From an uncultured Bacilli bacterium (GTDB lineage Bacteria; Bacillota_I; Bacilli_A; RF39; UBA660), in NCBI GenBank assembly GCA_934131175.1, contig CAKOZD010000006.1, positions 10,149 to 74,148 on the forward strand: a stretch of 64,000 nt of DNA, read 5' to 3'. The translations under genes were made by a program, and so were the position numbers. Under the pieces are notes generated by a model. It was not told where the DNA came from and did not search any database. It saw only the letters and a list, made by a program, of their open reading frames with translations. How positions within the stretch are numbered: the first letter of the stretch is position 1; every line of letters begins with the position of its first letter. Below, piece after piece: positions 18,268 through 27,993 of this stretch.

Positions 18268-21234
18268 ATGGAAGGATATGATAAAACTGCAAAGAAAATA
18301 ATCATTCCAGAAGGAACTGAATTCATACCGGATTATGCTTTTAAAGATTATAAAAATCTAGAAGAAATAGTTATTCCAGATTCAGTTATTCAAATAGGAA
18401 GATGTGTTTTTGAAGGATGTAATAAATTAAAAAAAGTTACTCTTTCTAAAAACTTAAGAATCCTTGAAAACTATTCTTTTTGTAACTGTCCATCTCTTGA
18501 AGAAATAACAATTCCTAAATCACTTCAATATTTTTCCAAAGGTCTTTTTAAAAACTGTAAAAATCTTAGAAAAGTAAATATTGAATCATGTATAAATTAT
18601 GTTGATGACTTTGCATTCTCTGGTTGTGAAAAACTTGAAAAACTTCCAATTACAGAGAATACTTCTAGTTTTGGAACATGTGCTTTTAGAAATTGTGATT
18701 CTATTGAAGAAATACATTTAAGTAAAAATGTTAACTGTATCGAAGATGGTGCTTTTTCTCTTATGCATTCATTAAAAAAAATAACTGTTGATAAAGATAA
18801 TGAAAATTTTGAATCTATTGATGATGATACTATATTAATTAATGAAGATGGAAGTATTCTTCAATATGCAATTGCAAATACTAAAGAAAATGTTGTTGTT
18901 GGATACTATCCTAAAAGTTATGGAACTTATAAAAACTTTGATGAAGAAACTCCAATAAATAGTTATGCACTTATATATAACATTAGAGACTATGCCTTTG
19001 CAGGATCAAAATATTTAAAATCCATAGACATAAACGCTGAACTAGAAAGTGTTGGACCGAAAACATTTTTTGAATGTCCAAATCTAAAAACATTAAATCT
19101 CTTTCACTCAGCACATGGAGATAAACTCCTTCTTCATATCAACAAATCATTTAATGAAGAATCATACATTCCTTTCGAGAAAATAAATATTGGTGATGGA
19201 ATAATAACACTTTGTGGAAATCAAGGAGAAATATTTAAAAATGCAACTGAAATAAATTTACCAGAATCATTAATTGAAATAAATAATAATGTTTTTGATA
19301 AAGCAACAAAAGTAAAAGAGTTAAGAATGCCAAAAAATATTCAAGTAATAGGACCAAACAACTTTTGTAATGATGCAACAATAATTTTTAATGAATTAGG
19401 TGAAATAAAAGCCAAAGATATAAATATGCTTCAAACAAAAACAAATGAAACATATTACATAAATCAATCAGATAAAAAAAGAAAAATATTATCATTAAAA
19501 GATGGAACATATTATATAAAGATAAATGACTATGACATAATAAAAATAAATGAAGATGAGATAAGAAGCCTATCCCCTACTTCACATTATTTAGAAAAAG
19601 ACCCAGATGAACTTGCTTTATATGTCATTGAACTTCTTAGAATGAACGGAGAATATGATAGATTACTTTCTAATATCTGGATAAATGAAAAATTAGAAGA
19701 CTTATTTAATAAATTTGCTTTTGAATCTAAAGTTGTTGAAAGAATATCTCAAAAAAAACTTTCAAAAATTATGAAAGAAATAGTAAATAATCATGATAAA
19801 GAAGATGACTTCTTATTTAGCGCTAATATAATTAAAAGAGTAAAAAAAGAAGACTTAATAAAACTTATTAAAAACTATAATTTATCTATAAAAAGATTTT
19901 TTAAATATAGTGAATTTCTAGAAGATGAAAGACTAACTCTAAATGTAGATAAATTAATTGAATATTGTAATATTCTAGAAAAATATCAAATATATGATAG
20001 ATTTTTATATAAACATTCATTTGCTCTTAACTTAAGCTATGAAGATCAAGAATTATTAGTTAGAAATTACAATAAAAATATTAAACATTTATTAAAAAAT
20101 AGTAATACAGTCGATGAGGTTTATGGAGTAAATCTACAAGATTTATTTAAACTTTGTAAAGTCTTAGGCGTTTTTTCTGATAATAAAGTTTTAAGTCAAA
20201 AAATAACTACATTTCTTAATGAAAAAGTAATAAATAATCAAGTAGAAAATGGTGTAACTGGTAATAATATTCATACTATTTTTAATGAAATTGTACCAAG
20301 AGAAAAAATTAATTATGAATTTATTGAATTTTTTATTACTAATTACAAAGAACTTTTAAATCTTGAAAAAGAAACATCTGGTCTAATCGCAAGAATTTAT
20401 AATGCTTTTGAAAACATCTCTAAAGCATCAACATCCCATAGAGGATCACAAAGACATCTAAAAGTAACAATTGATAAATGTACTGATTACTTCTTAGCTA
20501 AAAAACTTGATAATGTAACTGAAGAAAATAATGAACTAGCAAACCTACTTAGAAAATTCTATTTAGAAAGTTATGTACTAGGAATTGCAGAAAAAATATT
20601 AAAACAAAGCGAATCTGCTCCAAGAAACATATTTACTAAAGTAACCTACACAAGTGATGGAGTACCAATTTATTCATATGATGAGAATGAAGACTTAAAA
20701 GAAGAAAATACAAATGACTTTTCGTATAAGTGGTTACCTAAACAAGACTACAATAATTTAATACTTGGAAAACTTTGTAATTGCTGTGCTCATATACTTG
20801 GAGCTGGTGCTGGAATCATGCGTGCTAGTATGGTCTTAGATAATTGTCAAAACCTAGTAATAAGAAATGAAGAAGGAAAAATAATTGCTAAAATGACTAT
20901 ATATGTCTATAAAGATAAAGGCTATGCTATGATTAACACCTCAGAGATAAATCTAAACTATTCCGATGAAGAAAACCTAAAAAAAGTATATAATGCCTTT
21001 TTACGTGGAGTAAATGCTTTTGTTGATAAGTACAATGAAAACAATGACATAAAATTAACTCAAGTAAATATGGGTGAATATAGAAATGAATTAAAAAATC
21101 TTCTAGGAAATAAAGAAACACCTCTATTGGAAAGTCCAAATTATTCAACATATGGCTATTTTGCAGCAGATAAAAACGTTGGCACATATGATGGAGACTC
21201 TCATGAAAAACAAATCTTAGTATTAAAAAGATAA
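18268..21234 (+). CDS. Second giant LRR protein with the same C-terminal NCCAH domain
   Basis: A 988-residue paralogue of the preceding gene. LRR_5 repeats occupy about residues 8-180 and 225-370 (for example YAFKDYKNLEEIVIPDSVIQ). Residues about 400-690 are helical. The C-terminal 300 residues match the upstream protein closely: WLPKQDYNNLILGKLCNCCA, His842, GAGAGIMRASMVL, CQNLVIRNEEGKIIAKMTIY, Cys839 and Cys840. A GGAG site lies 7 nt before the ATG. The LRR part has diverged far more than the C-terminal part, as expected if LRRs choose targets and the end domain does the common job. Function unknown. Confidence 0.85.
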   Translation: MEGYDKTAKKIIIPEGTEFIPDYAFKDYKNLEEIVIPDSVIQIGRCVFEGCNKLKKVTLSKNLRILENYSFCNCPSLEEITIPKSLQYFSKGLFKNCKNLRKVNIESCINYVDDFAFSGCEKLEKLPITENTSSFGTCAFRNCDSIEEIHLSKNVNCIEDGAFSLMHSLKKITVDKDNENFESIDDDTILINEDGSILQYAIANTKENVVVGYYPKSYGTYKNFDEETPINSYALIYNIRDYAFAGSKYLKSIDINAELESVGPKTFFECPNLKTLNLFHSAHGDKLLLHINKSFNEESYIPFEKINIGDGIITLCGNQGEIFKNATEINLPESLIEINNNVFDKATKVKELRMPKNIQVIGPNNFCNDATIIFNELGEIKAKDINMLQTKTNETYYINQSDKKRKILSLKDGTYYIKINDYDIIKINEDEIRSLSPTSHYLEKDPDELALYVIELLRMNGEYDRLLSNIWINEKLEDLFNKFAFESKVVERISQKKLSKIMKEIVNNHDKEDDFLFSANIIKRVKKEDLIKLIKNYNLSIKRFFKYSEFLEDERLTLNVDKLIEYCNILEKYQIYDRFLYKHSFALNLSYEDQELLVRNYNKNIKHLLKNSNTVDEVYGVNLQDLFKLCKVLGVFSDNKVLSQKITTFLNEKVINNQVENGVTGNNIHTIFNEIVPREKINYEFIEFFITNYKELLNLEKETSGLIARIYNAFENISKASTSHRGSQRHLKVTIDKCTDYFLAKKLDNVTEENNELANLLRKFYLESYVLGIAEKILKQSESAPRNIFTKVTYTSDGVPIYSYDENEDLKEENTNDFSYKWLPKQDYNNLILGKLCNCCAHILGAGAGIMRASMVLDNCQNLVIRNEEGKIIAKMTIYVYKDKGYAMINTSEINLNYSDEENLKKVYNAFLRGVNAFVDKYNENNDIKLTQVNMGEYRNELKNLLGNKETPLLESPNYSTYGYFAADKNVGTYDGDSHEKQILVLKR

Positions 21235-21245
21235 AAATAAACAAA

Positions 21246-21280
21246 AAAATGAGAAATTATATTATTAATATTCTCATTTT
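21246..21280. terminator. Bidirectional terminator between converging genes
   Basis: AAAATGAGAA (21246-21255) pairs with TTCTCATTTT (21271-21280); A-runs and T-runs flank both sides, so it can end the LRR operon and the minus-strand gene 21284-21952. Confidence 0.7.
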
Positions 21281-21283
21281 TAT

Positions 21284-21952
21284 TTACCAAAATTTCTTAC
21301 TTTTAACCTTTTCTTTAGAAATATTATCTTCATATCTAATAATTTCTGGTATAAGTAATTCTTTGTAAGGACTATCTTCTAAACTACTTTTTAACTTATC
21401 AATCATCTCATACAATATATTATCATATTGATTTGAAAAAACACTAAAATCTTTATTTAAATCAAGCGCATCTTTTAAATAAATTTTCTCTATCATAGGT
21501 TCTTCTAACTCATAATAAAAACCTTTTTCTATTTTTAATAAAGAAAACAAGTCATATACCCAAGTCTTATATCCTTCTTCTACTTCAAGCCACAAATTAT
21601 AGTCTAAATGACCTTGTCCATATTCATAAAACAAAATATTTCTTGTAGAATTAGTACTTCCTTTAACTAATTTAATATTCTTATCTTTAAAAATCCAAGC
21701 AAGTAGTTCTGCTTTACTATCAATATTAGCAAATGTAGTATCAGTAGAAAAAATATAAATAAGTCCAGAAAATACTCCATAATAGCACTTTCTAAGCTTA
21801 CTTATAATTTCTTGATCAAATGATTTTACTAAGTTATTTTTAAATCCATATATTAATTTCTGATATAAAGCATCATCTTTTTTTATGTTACTTATAAAAG
21901 TAGTCTCACCCTTAACTTTAGAAACTCCATATAATTTCTTATAATCAATCAT
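21284..21952 (-). CDS. Uncharacterised 222-residue protein
   Basis: Not recognised. A soluble protein with mixed alpha/beta pattern, two Trp-containing motifs in the middle (LLAWIFKDKNIKLVKG, YNLWLEVEEGYKTWVYDLFS) and a charged C-terminal tail ending KKFW. There is no signal peptide. The pattern STRNILFYEYGQGHLDYNLW hints at an enzyme-like fold (transglutaminase-like or peptidase-like) but no catalytic set can be pointed out. It follows the methyltransferase gene by 12 nt, so they are probably cotranscribed. Confidence 0.7.
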   Translation of the reverse strand: MIDYKKLYGVSKVKGETTFISNIKKDDALYQKLIYGFKNNLVKSFDQEIISKLRKCYYGVFSGLIYIFSTDTTFANIDSKAELLAWIFKDKNIKLVKGSTNSTRNILFYEYGQGHLDYNLWLEVEEGYKTWVYDLFSLLKIEKGFYYELEEPMIEKIYLKDALDLNKDFSVFSNQYDNILYEMIDKLKSSLEDSPYKELLIPEIIRYEDNISKEKVKSKKFW

Positions 21953-21964
21953 CTACATCAACCA

Positions 21965-22798
21965 TTATTTCTTTATATTTTGTTTACCTTTATTAATAAC
22001 TACACCACTTCCAGTATCGAACTTTCTATAAGTAAAGTCTCCTTGGAATATCTTTAATGCTCTTTCTAATTCTCCAAATATATAAGTAACAATTATACCC
22101 TTACTCTTTTCACTAAGCTCATCAATCTTATCAAAATATGCACTTTTCTTAACATATTCAATAATATTTGAAAGATAAATTAAATCATAAGTGTCTTCTA
22201 CTTTTAAATCAAGTAAATTACTCTCAATAAAATTAATATCTGCAGTTTTTAATATTTCTTTTAATTTATAATATTCATCTTCTTCTAGATATTTATTTCT
22301 TTTTACTGCAAACTCTTCAGTTGCACTTTCTGATGAGAATAAAGTTGATTCATATATATCATATCAATCATTATATTGAAATAGATAATCCCAAAACTCT
22401 CTTGTTTCTTCATCTAATTCTTTACTAATCTTATCAAAGAATAAATCATCATAATACTCATCTAAAGTAGTTTCTGTAGTAGCAAAGAAAAACTTAATAT
22501 ATTCTTCTCTAGTAAGAGATTTAATTGCTGCTATTTTAAGTTTTAAAAAGTACTTTGGAAAAGAACTTATATCAAAAGCATCAACACGTGTTGGATTAGT
22601 AAGAAGTGTATTTAATATTTGATCACCACTACCAATTACTGATAAGACTTTATCTTTATTAAGAAGTAAATCATCTATTTTATTTAATTCTTCATTTGTT
22701 TCTTTATAAATAAATGACTCAGTATGAAAAGCAGATGACTTGCTAATATTACTATAATTACCTCTAACTATCTTTTGTGCTAAATCTTTACAATCCAT
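21965..22798 (-). CDS. DUF3419-type SAM-dependent transferase with an in-frame UGA (probably Trp)
   Basis: Read through one TGA at 22364-22366, this is a continuous 277-residue protein ending in TAA. The first half has the SAM-binding pattern VLSVIGSGDQILNTL and VDAFDIS; the second half has YDLIYLSNIIEYV and the usual DUF3419 ending. DUF3419 contains BtaA-like 3-amino-3-carboxypropyl transferases for betaine lipids and related enzymes of unknown substrate. The TGA falls in QYND-TGA-YDIYEST, where a Trp fits the hydrophobic pattern. There are no other stops, frameshifts or loss of coding pattern on either side, so the gene looks functional and recoded rather than broken. A 55-nt gap separates it from the radical SAM gene downstream of which it is not part. 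Confidence 0.8.
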
Positions 22799-22853
22799 GT
22801 ATTCACCCCCTTAAATGTATTTTATTATAGCATAAATAACTAAGAAATAAATA

Positions 22854-23915
22854 TTATTTTTTTCTTTTATAGTCATAATATTCTTTACATAGTGGTCTAA
22901 CTCTAGTACCAACTCCTGGTATATTAATACTTTCTAAATCATCATAAATATTCGGTACTTTAATATTAAACTTTTTACACTCTTCAGGTGTTATTTCTTT
23001 AAAAGCAGGACATGGTAAAACACTTCCATCAAACTTTATATCTAACTTTTCAAGTCCAGCATTACATTTATGAGTTGTATCTCCTTGTAAAGGTATTCCT
23101 ATTCTAATATTTCCAGAATAGTTATTTCGACACTCATCAAGTATTTTAAAGAATTCTTTTTTCTCATCGCTACTAAGCTCAAGTATTTCTTTATTTTGAT
23201 ATCCTCTTCCTTGAGGCAAAAAGTTAAGTATACTTATATTTTCTATTTTCGCAATCTCTAACATTTCTAATATATCTGGAATTTCTTTATAATTAACTTT
23301 CATTGGTACAAAGTGTACATCAACATTCATTCCAACAATTGCTGCATTAAGTAGTGAGTCTAGTAAACTCTCCCTAGCAGAGTTATTTCTTCCCATTAAG
23401 AAGCAATCAGTTTCTTCTTCATACCCTTGATAATCAAAAACAATTTTATCAAGACCAATATTTTTCAATTTATAAAGTAAATCTTTTGTAATAGGCGAAT
23501 ATTTTCTTGGAGTAAGTAAATTATTATAATACCTTTTTATACAGTTAATTAAAAATAAATTATCACTTTCATGTTCATAAACTTCTTTTAATCTCTCATT
23601 CATTTCATTTTTATAATATTCTACCTCAGTATCACTTAATCCTTCATTGTAAACAACTCCACTTGTAAAAATAACCGTTCTAATTCCTAAACTTTTCGCA
23701 TAACTTACCATATTAACAATATCAGGATGTAAAAAAGGTTCTCCTCCAGAAATAGACAACTCTTCTATTCCACCATTTTTCATAAAATAATCAATTACTC
23801 GCCTAAAATCATTAAAACTAATTATTCTACTCTTATTACAATCAGAATTAGAAGAACAAAACTTACAATTATTTAAACACTTCTCTATTACTTCAAAGCA
23901 TAAGTCCTTTACCAT
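22854..23915 (-). CDS. Radical SAM protein
   Basis: A 353-residue radical SAM enzyme. The iron-sulphur cluster motif is Cys13-Cys17-Cys20 (CLNNCKFC), followed by LSISGGEPFLHPDIV, the SAM-binding GGE motif, and by FTSGV and FLPQGRGY later in the barrel. The C-terminus has extra cysteines (CNAGLEKLDIKFDGSVLPCP and LCKEYY) like a short SPASM-type auxiliary cluster region. Such enzymes modify peptides or small molecules; the substrate is not evident. It stands alone in orientation with the neighbouring hydrolase and methyltransferase genes and no precursor peptide is visible next to it. Confidence 0.88.
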   Translation of the reverse strand: MVKDLCFEVIEKCLNNCKFCSSNSDCNKSRIISFNDFRRVIDYFMKNGGIEELSISGGEPFLHPDIVNMVSYAKSLGIRTVIFTSGVVYNEGLSDTEVEYYKNEMNERLKEVYEHESDNLFLINCIKRYYNNLLTPRKYSPITKDLLYKLKNIGLDKIVFDYQGYEEETDCFLMGRNNSARESLLDSLLNAAIVGMNVDVHFVPMKVNYKEIPDILEMLEIAKIENISILNFLPQGRGYQNKEILELSSDEKKEFFKILDECRNNYSGNIRIGIPLQGDTTHKCNAGLEKLDIKFDGSVLPCPAFKEITPEECKKFNIKVPNIYDDLESINIPGVGTRVRPLCKEYYDYKRKK

Positions 23916-23987
23916 ATAATCAACTCCATTAGTTATCTATATATTATAAAATTTATCTTTTGACATCGCAATATTTTTCTAAATTAA

Positions 23988-24007
23988 AAGTAGACCTAAG
24001 CCTACTT
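23988..24007 (-). terminator. Terminator of the alpha/beta hydrolase gene
   Basis: Minus-strand AAGTAGGC pairs with GTCTACTT (one wobble) and is followed by TTTAATTT; starts 3 nt after the stop codon at 24010. Confidence 0.5.
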
Positions 24008-24009
24008 AT

Positions 24010-24939
24010 TTAAATATCCTTTTTATCAATCCAATTATTTATATCATTATATATTACTAATCTATCTAATTCATGTAAAATATCATGTCTTAAGCCATCA
24101 TATATTTTATATTTTAAATCAACAATACCAGCCTTATAAAAAGCATTATATGTCTTTATTACACCTTTTTTAAAATCACCTACAGGATCATCTGCTCCAG
24201 ATAAAAGAAGTATTCTTGTATTTTTATTCATCTTAGAAATATTTTTCTTTTTTGCAGTAAAAATCATTGCACTAAGCATTTCTCTAAAAAGTCCTGCTGA
24301 TAATGCTTCTCCTCTTAAAGGATTATGTATATAACTATTTAACGCTCCCTCATCCTTTAATAACCAATCAAAATCTGTTTTATTAGGTTTAAATCTCTTA
24401 TTATAAGTACCAAATGTCAATTCTTTTATCTTTGGAGTAGTATTTTCTTCTCCATTCTTTTTTCCTTCACTAACAGCAATATTTCTAACCATTGATAAAA
24501 GAAATGGACTAGTCATTCCAGTACCTACAATGATTGCTCCTGTAATACTTCCAGGATACTTAATTAAATGTTCTCGAAGTACAAATGATCCAAGAGAAAA
24601 ACCTAATATATAATATGGAACATTAGAATACTTTTCTTTAGTCATTTTCAAACAAGTATTAACGTCATCAACAACATAATTAAAACTACCCTCTCTACCA
24701 AAATACATTTTAATACTTCCATTATTAGTAGATAATCCATGTCCAATTAAATCAATACCTACAACCAAATACCCAAGTCCTGTAAAGTATTCAGCAAAAT
24801 CTTTATACCTCATAATATGTTCAGTAACACCATGAATTACTTGGATTATTCCAATAACTTGTGTATCTGGTACAAATTCTACCATATGTATCTTTGTGTT
24901 ACTATCACTTGATAAAAAATAATTTTCTAATATTTTCAT
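24010..24939 (-). CDS. Alpha/beta hydrolase (monoacylglycerol lipase / lysophospholipase-like)
   Basis: A 309-residue serine hydrolase of the Hydrolase_4 (serine aminopeptidase S33) group. It shows the oxyanion region QVIHGVTEHIMRY, the nucleophile elbow GFSLGSF, the acid residue in LLSGADDPVGDF and the histidine in GLRHDILHE, all in the expected order. Related enzymes hydrolyse monoacylglycerols or lysophospholipids in the cytoplasm. It is monocistronic with its own terminator. Exact substrate is unknown. Confidence 0.9.
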   Translation of the reverse strand: MKILENYFLSSDSNTKIHMVEFVPDTQVIGIIQVIHGVTEHIMRYKDFAEYFTGLGYLVVGIDLIGHGLSTNNGSIKMYFGREGSFNYVVDDVNTCLKMTKEKYSNVPYYILGFSLGSFVLREHLIKYPGSITGAIIVGTGMTSPFLLSMVRNIAVSEGKKNGEENTTPKIKELTFGTYNKRFKPNKTDFDWLLKDEGALNSYIHNPLRGEALSAGLFREMLSAMIFTAKKKNISKMNKNTRILLLSGADDPVGDFKKGVIKTYNAFYKAGIVDLKYKIYDGLRHDILHELDRLVIYNDINNWIDKKDI

Positions 24940-24980
24940 AACTCCTCCATCCTAAATAATTATACCATTTTAAACACATA

Positions 24981-25007
24981 AAAAAAAGAAACTAATCAAG
25001 TTTCTTT
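24981..25007 (-). terminator. Terminator overlapping the stop codon of the acidic membrane protein gene
   Basis: AAAGAAACT (24985-24993) and AGTTTCTTT (24999-25007) form a 9-bp stem; the TAG stop at 24992-24994 lies at the loop edge and a T-run follows on the minus strand. Confidence 0.75.
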
Positions 25008-26422
25008 TGTAATTCTCTAAGTGTCATCAAGAACTCATTTGTCTTCTTAATTTCTTCATCAAGTTTTTCATAATTTGCAGTATTTTCAAGTTCTAATTCA
25101 GTTTGAGACATAGTCTCTTCACTCTTTTCAATTCCAAATATTGGTGAAATAATTGGACTACTCTTAAACTTCTTAGACTCAGTTTCTTTAACACTAACAG
25201 TATCTTTTGTAATTTCTTTTTTAGTTAAGTAACTATCAATCTTACTTTCTAAGTCTTTTTCCATTTGAGAAACACTAGGTGCTTCATAAATAGGTCTTAC
25301 AACTTTAGGTGTCTCAATTACTTGTGACTCAATTATTTGTGGTTCTTCTTCTAATATTTCTTCTTGTAATTCACTTGCTGGTACGACGTTTTCAATAATA
25401 AATGGTTCATCAAAACTACTTGCTTTTTCTCCAACTTTTTTCTCTAAATCTTGTAAACTTATAGGTTCATTACCCTCATCTGCATATTGAGTAACCTCAT
25501 TTGCTTCATACATGTCTTTACTTCTCTTAATTAATTCTTCAAGACTTATGATAGCATTAGCTTCTTGTTCTTCTTCATAATTATTTAATGCGATATTTTC
25601 CATATCATCTTGCATGTTTTCTTTGTTTCTTAATTCTTCTCTAACTCTATCTAATTCACGTTTAGCGTCTTCCATACTAGGTTCAATACTTGTATATTGT
25701 AACTCTTCAGTTTTGTTTTCTTCACTAATAGAATTTAGTGATGCATCAACTACATTTTCACTAACAGGTGTCTCTGAAACAACACTTGTACTAACTTCTG
25801 CCTCATCATTTACAACTTCATTTACAGCATCATCTACACTAACTTCTTCATCAAGGTTTTCAATAACAATTGGTTCATGATATGAAACTGCATCATTTGA
25901 AACATAATTTTCTGGATTAGTTGATGAAATAATTAATGGCTCAGAGTAAACTGGAGTTTCTTGATAATTTGAAACAGTTGACTCAAAACTAATTGCTTCT
26001 TCTTTATTAACTTCTGGCATAATATCCATTATACTGCGTTCTTTTACTTCTTCTTTTTCTTCTAAAGTAGTTGGTAGTGCAATTTCTTTATTAACTGAAT
26101 CAACTACAGGTTTTAATTCAGCAGTTGACTCAAGAAGTTCATTAACACTACTAGCATTATTTGTGTTACTATAATTTTCATTACTAATTACTTGTAACAC
26201 CGGCTTTTGATATGCTTCTTCTTTTGTATTCTTAACTTCTGGCATTTCTTCTTGAACTTGCTCAACTAACTTATTTAACTCTCTAGTGTTATTCTTCATT
26301 CTATACTTAGCACTATTAGCCTTAACTAAATATATTATAAAACATATAAAACAAGCAATGCCTGCTATTACATATATAATCATTATTTCTTTTGATGTTA
26401 AAAACTCTAATAAATCACTCAT
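24992..26422 (-). CDS. Membrane-anchored acidic protein of unknown function
   Basis: A 476-residue protein with one N-terminal transmembrane segment (about residues 12-33, IMIIYVIAGIACFICFIIYL) followed by a long, acidic, low-complexity cytoplasmic part rich in Glu, Ser, Val and Asn. Short coiled-coil stretches occur around DAKRELDRVREELRNKEN and at the C-terminus. The layout recalls ZipA- or EzrA-like membrane scaffolds, but there is no sequence evidence for a cell-division role. It is monocistronic. Confidence 0.7.
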   Translation of the reverse strand: MSDLLEFLTSKEIMIIYVIAGIACFICFIIYLVKANSAKYRMKNNTRELNKLVEQVQEEMPEVKNTKEEAYQKPVLQVISNENYSNTNNASSVNELLESTAELKPVVDSVNKEIALPTTLEEKEEVKERSIMDIMPEVNKEEAISFESTVSNYQETPVYSEPLIISSTNPENYVSNDAVSYHEPIVIENLDEEVSVDDAVNEVVNDEAEVSTSVVSETPVSENVVDASLNSISEENKTEELQYTSIEPSMEDAKRELDRVREELRNKENMQDDMENIALNNYEEEQEANAIISLEELIKRSKDMYEANEVTQYADEGNEPISLQDLEKKVGEKASSFDEPFIIENVVPASELQEEILEEEPQIIESQVIETPKVVRPIYEAPSVSQMEKDLESKIDSYLTKKEITKDTVSVKETESKKFKSSPIISPIFGIEKSEETMSQTELELENTANYEKLDEEIKKTNEFLMTLRELQKKLD

Positions 26423-26599
26423 CTTGATTCCACCTCTATTATCTTAAGTTTAACATACACTTACACTAACTTAAAGTACAAATTAAACTAATTGATAATT
26501 ATTTACTTTTTCTTTACAAATTATTACTTATGTTCGATATAAGTCTATACTAGGCAAATACCCTACTAATCAAATATAACATATATATTACAATAATGA

Positions 26600-26605
26600 T
26601 ATAAT
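26600..26605 (+). promoter_or_regulatory. Extended -10 promoter of the flippase gene with very short leader
   Basis: TGATATAAT (-10 at 26600-26605) lies 27 nt before the ATG at 26633. No clear Shine-Dalgarno sequence is present in the leader of about 20 nt. Confidence 0.5.
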
Positions 26606-26632
26606 TTTTTCTAATTTAACATAAATTTTACT

Positions 26633-27919
26633 ATGAAAGAAAAATTTATTAAATCAACAATTATTCTCTTAATAGGTGGCTTAATAACAAAAATCCTAGG
26701 TCTTATAATTAAAATTACTATGTCAAGATTAATTGGAACAAAAGGTCTTGCTATGTACATGTTAATACTCCCAACTTTTTCTCTTTTAATAAATATAGGA
26801 ACATTTTCAATACCAATTGCTCTTTCTAAATTAATATCAGAAGATACAAGAAATAATAAAAATCTTTTCGCATCAACCCTACCAATTCTATTTATTGTAA
26901 ATATTACTTTAATTACTATTGTCATATTAACATCAAAATATATAAGTACAACTCTTTTAAAAAATAAAGATTTATATATAAGTATATTATCAATGTCCTT
27001 AGTAATACCATTCACAACAATATCAGCTATTTGTAGAAGTTACTTTTTTGGTAAAGAAAAAATGACTCCTCACGTAATAAGTAATATTGTAGAAGATGTT
27101 GTAAGATTACTTTTAATGATTATAGGAATACCTTACTTTTTACAATTCGGTCTAAAATATGCAGTATGTTTTATAATACTTTCTAATATAATAAGTGAAG
27201 TAACATCAACCATTATTTTAATATTCTTTTTACCAAAAAACATAACTTTAAAAAGAAGTGACTTCCATCCAAATAAAGTATATATAAAAGATACATTAAA
27301 AATATCTATTCCAAATACCCTATCAAGATTAATTGGAAGTATTGCCTATTTTTTAGAACCAATTATCTTAATTACTTTTTTAAGTAAAAACTATAGTATT
27401 AACTATATAACCCATGAATATGGAATTATATCAGGATATGTAATCCCTCTAATACTACTTCCATCTTTTTTCACACTAGCAATATCTCAAGCACTTCTGC
27501 CAGTAATATCTAAAGAATATATAAAAGGAAATAAAAAATATATAAGAAAAAAAATAAATGTAACACTTTCATTTACTATAATTTTAGGTCTATTAATAAC
27601 AATACCTCTTACAATTTACCCAAATTTCTTTTTAAATTTACTTTATAAAACTAATGAAGGTGCTAATTACATGCGTCTACTTGCTCCTATTTGCTTACTA
27701 GAATACATCCAGTCTCCTATATCATTTTCTATAGAAGCAATAGGTAAAAGTAAAATAAACTTCTATGCATCTATTATAAGTGTTACATCAAGAACAATTA
27801 TTTTAATAATTCTATCAAACTTTAAACTAGGAATTTATTCATTTATAATATCACTTTCTATAAATATTATACTAACTACTATATATTCCTACATAAAATT
27901 AAACAAATATATAAAATAA
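26633..27919 (+). CDS. SpoVB/MurJ-like MOP-superfamily flippase
   Basis: A 428-residue, highly hydrophobic protein with about 12 membrane segments. The N-terminus (LIGGLITKILGLIIKITMSR, followed by IGTKGLAMYMLILP) is that of the stage V sporulation protein B / polysaccharide biosynthesis flippase family, and GIISGYVIPLILLPSFFTLA follows in the middle. Family members move lipid-linked sugars, including lipid II, across the membrane. At 428 residues it is a little shorter than SpoVB (about 520). Sporulation is not implied; in non-spore-formers these are lipid II or polysaccharide flippases. It is transcribed alone. Confidence 0.85.
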   Translation: MKEKFIKSTIILLIGGLITKILGLIIKITMSRLIGTKGLAMYMLILPTFSLLINIGTFSIPIALSKLISEDTRNNKNLFASTLPILFIVNITLITIVILTSKYISTTLLKNKDLYISILSMSLVIPFTTISAICRSYFFGKEKMTPHVISNIVEDVVRLLLMIIGIPYFLQFGLKYAVCFIILSNIISEVTSTIILIFFLPKNITLKRSDFHPNKVYIKDTLKISIPNTLSRLIGSIAYFLEPIILITFLSKNYSINYITHEYGIISGYVIPLILLPSFFTLAISQALLPVISKEYIKGNKKYIRKKINVTLSFTIILGLLITIPLTIYPNFFLNLLYKTNEGANYMRLLAPICLLEYIQSPISFSIEAIGKSKINFYASIISVTSRTIILIILSNFKLGIYSFIISLSINIILTTIYSYIKLNKYIK

Positions 27920-27939
27920 CACTAATTTTATATATTTTT

Positions 27940-27987
27940 TTCACTTAATTTTCATATTTATTGTATAATATACGTAATTAGGGAGGG
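27940..27987 (+). promoter_or_regulatory. Promoter and ribosome site of the two-component system
   Basis: TTCACT (27940-27945) and TATAAT (27964-27969) with an 18-nt spacer; a strong GGAGGG at 27982-27987 precedes the response regulator ATG by 6 nt. Confidence 0.65.
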
Positions 27988-27993
27988 ATTTCA

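Noticed and set aside
26633..27919. Evidence for sporulation from the SpoVB-like flippase
   Set aside because: The family is widespread in non-spore-formers and no other sporulation genes are present.
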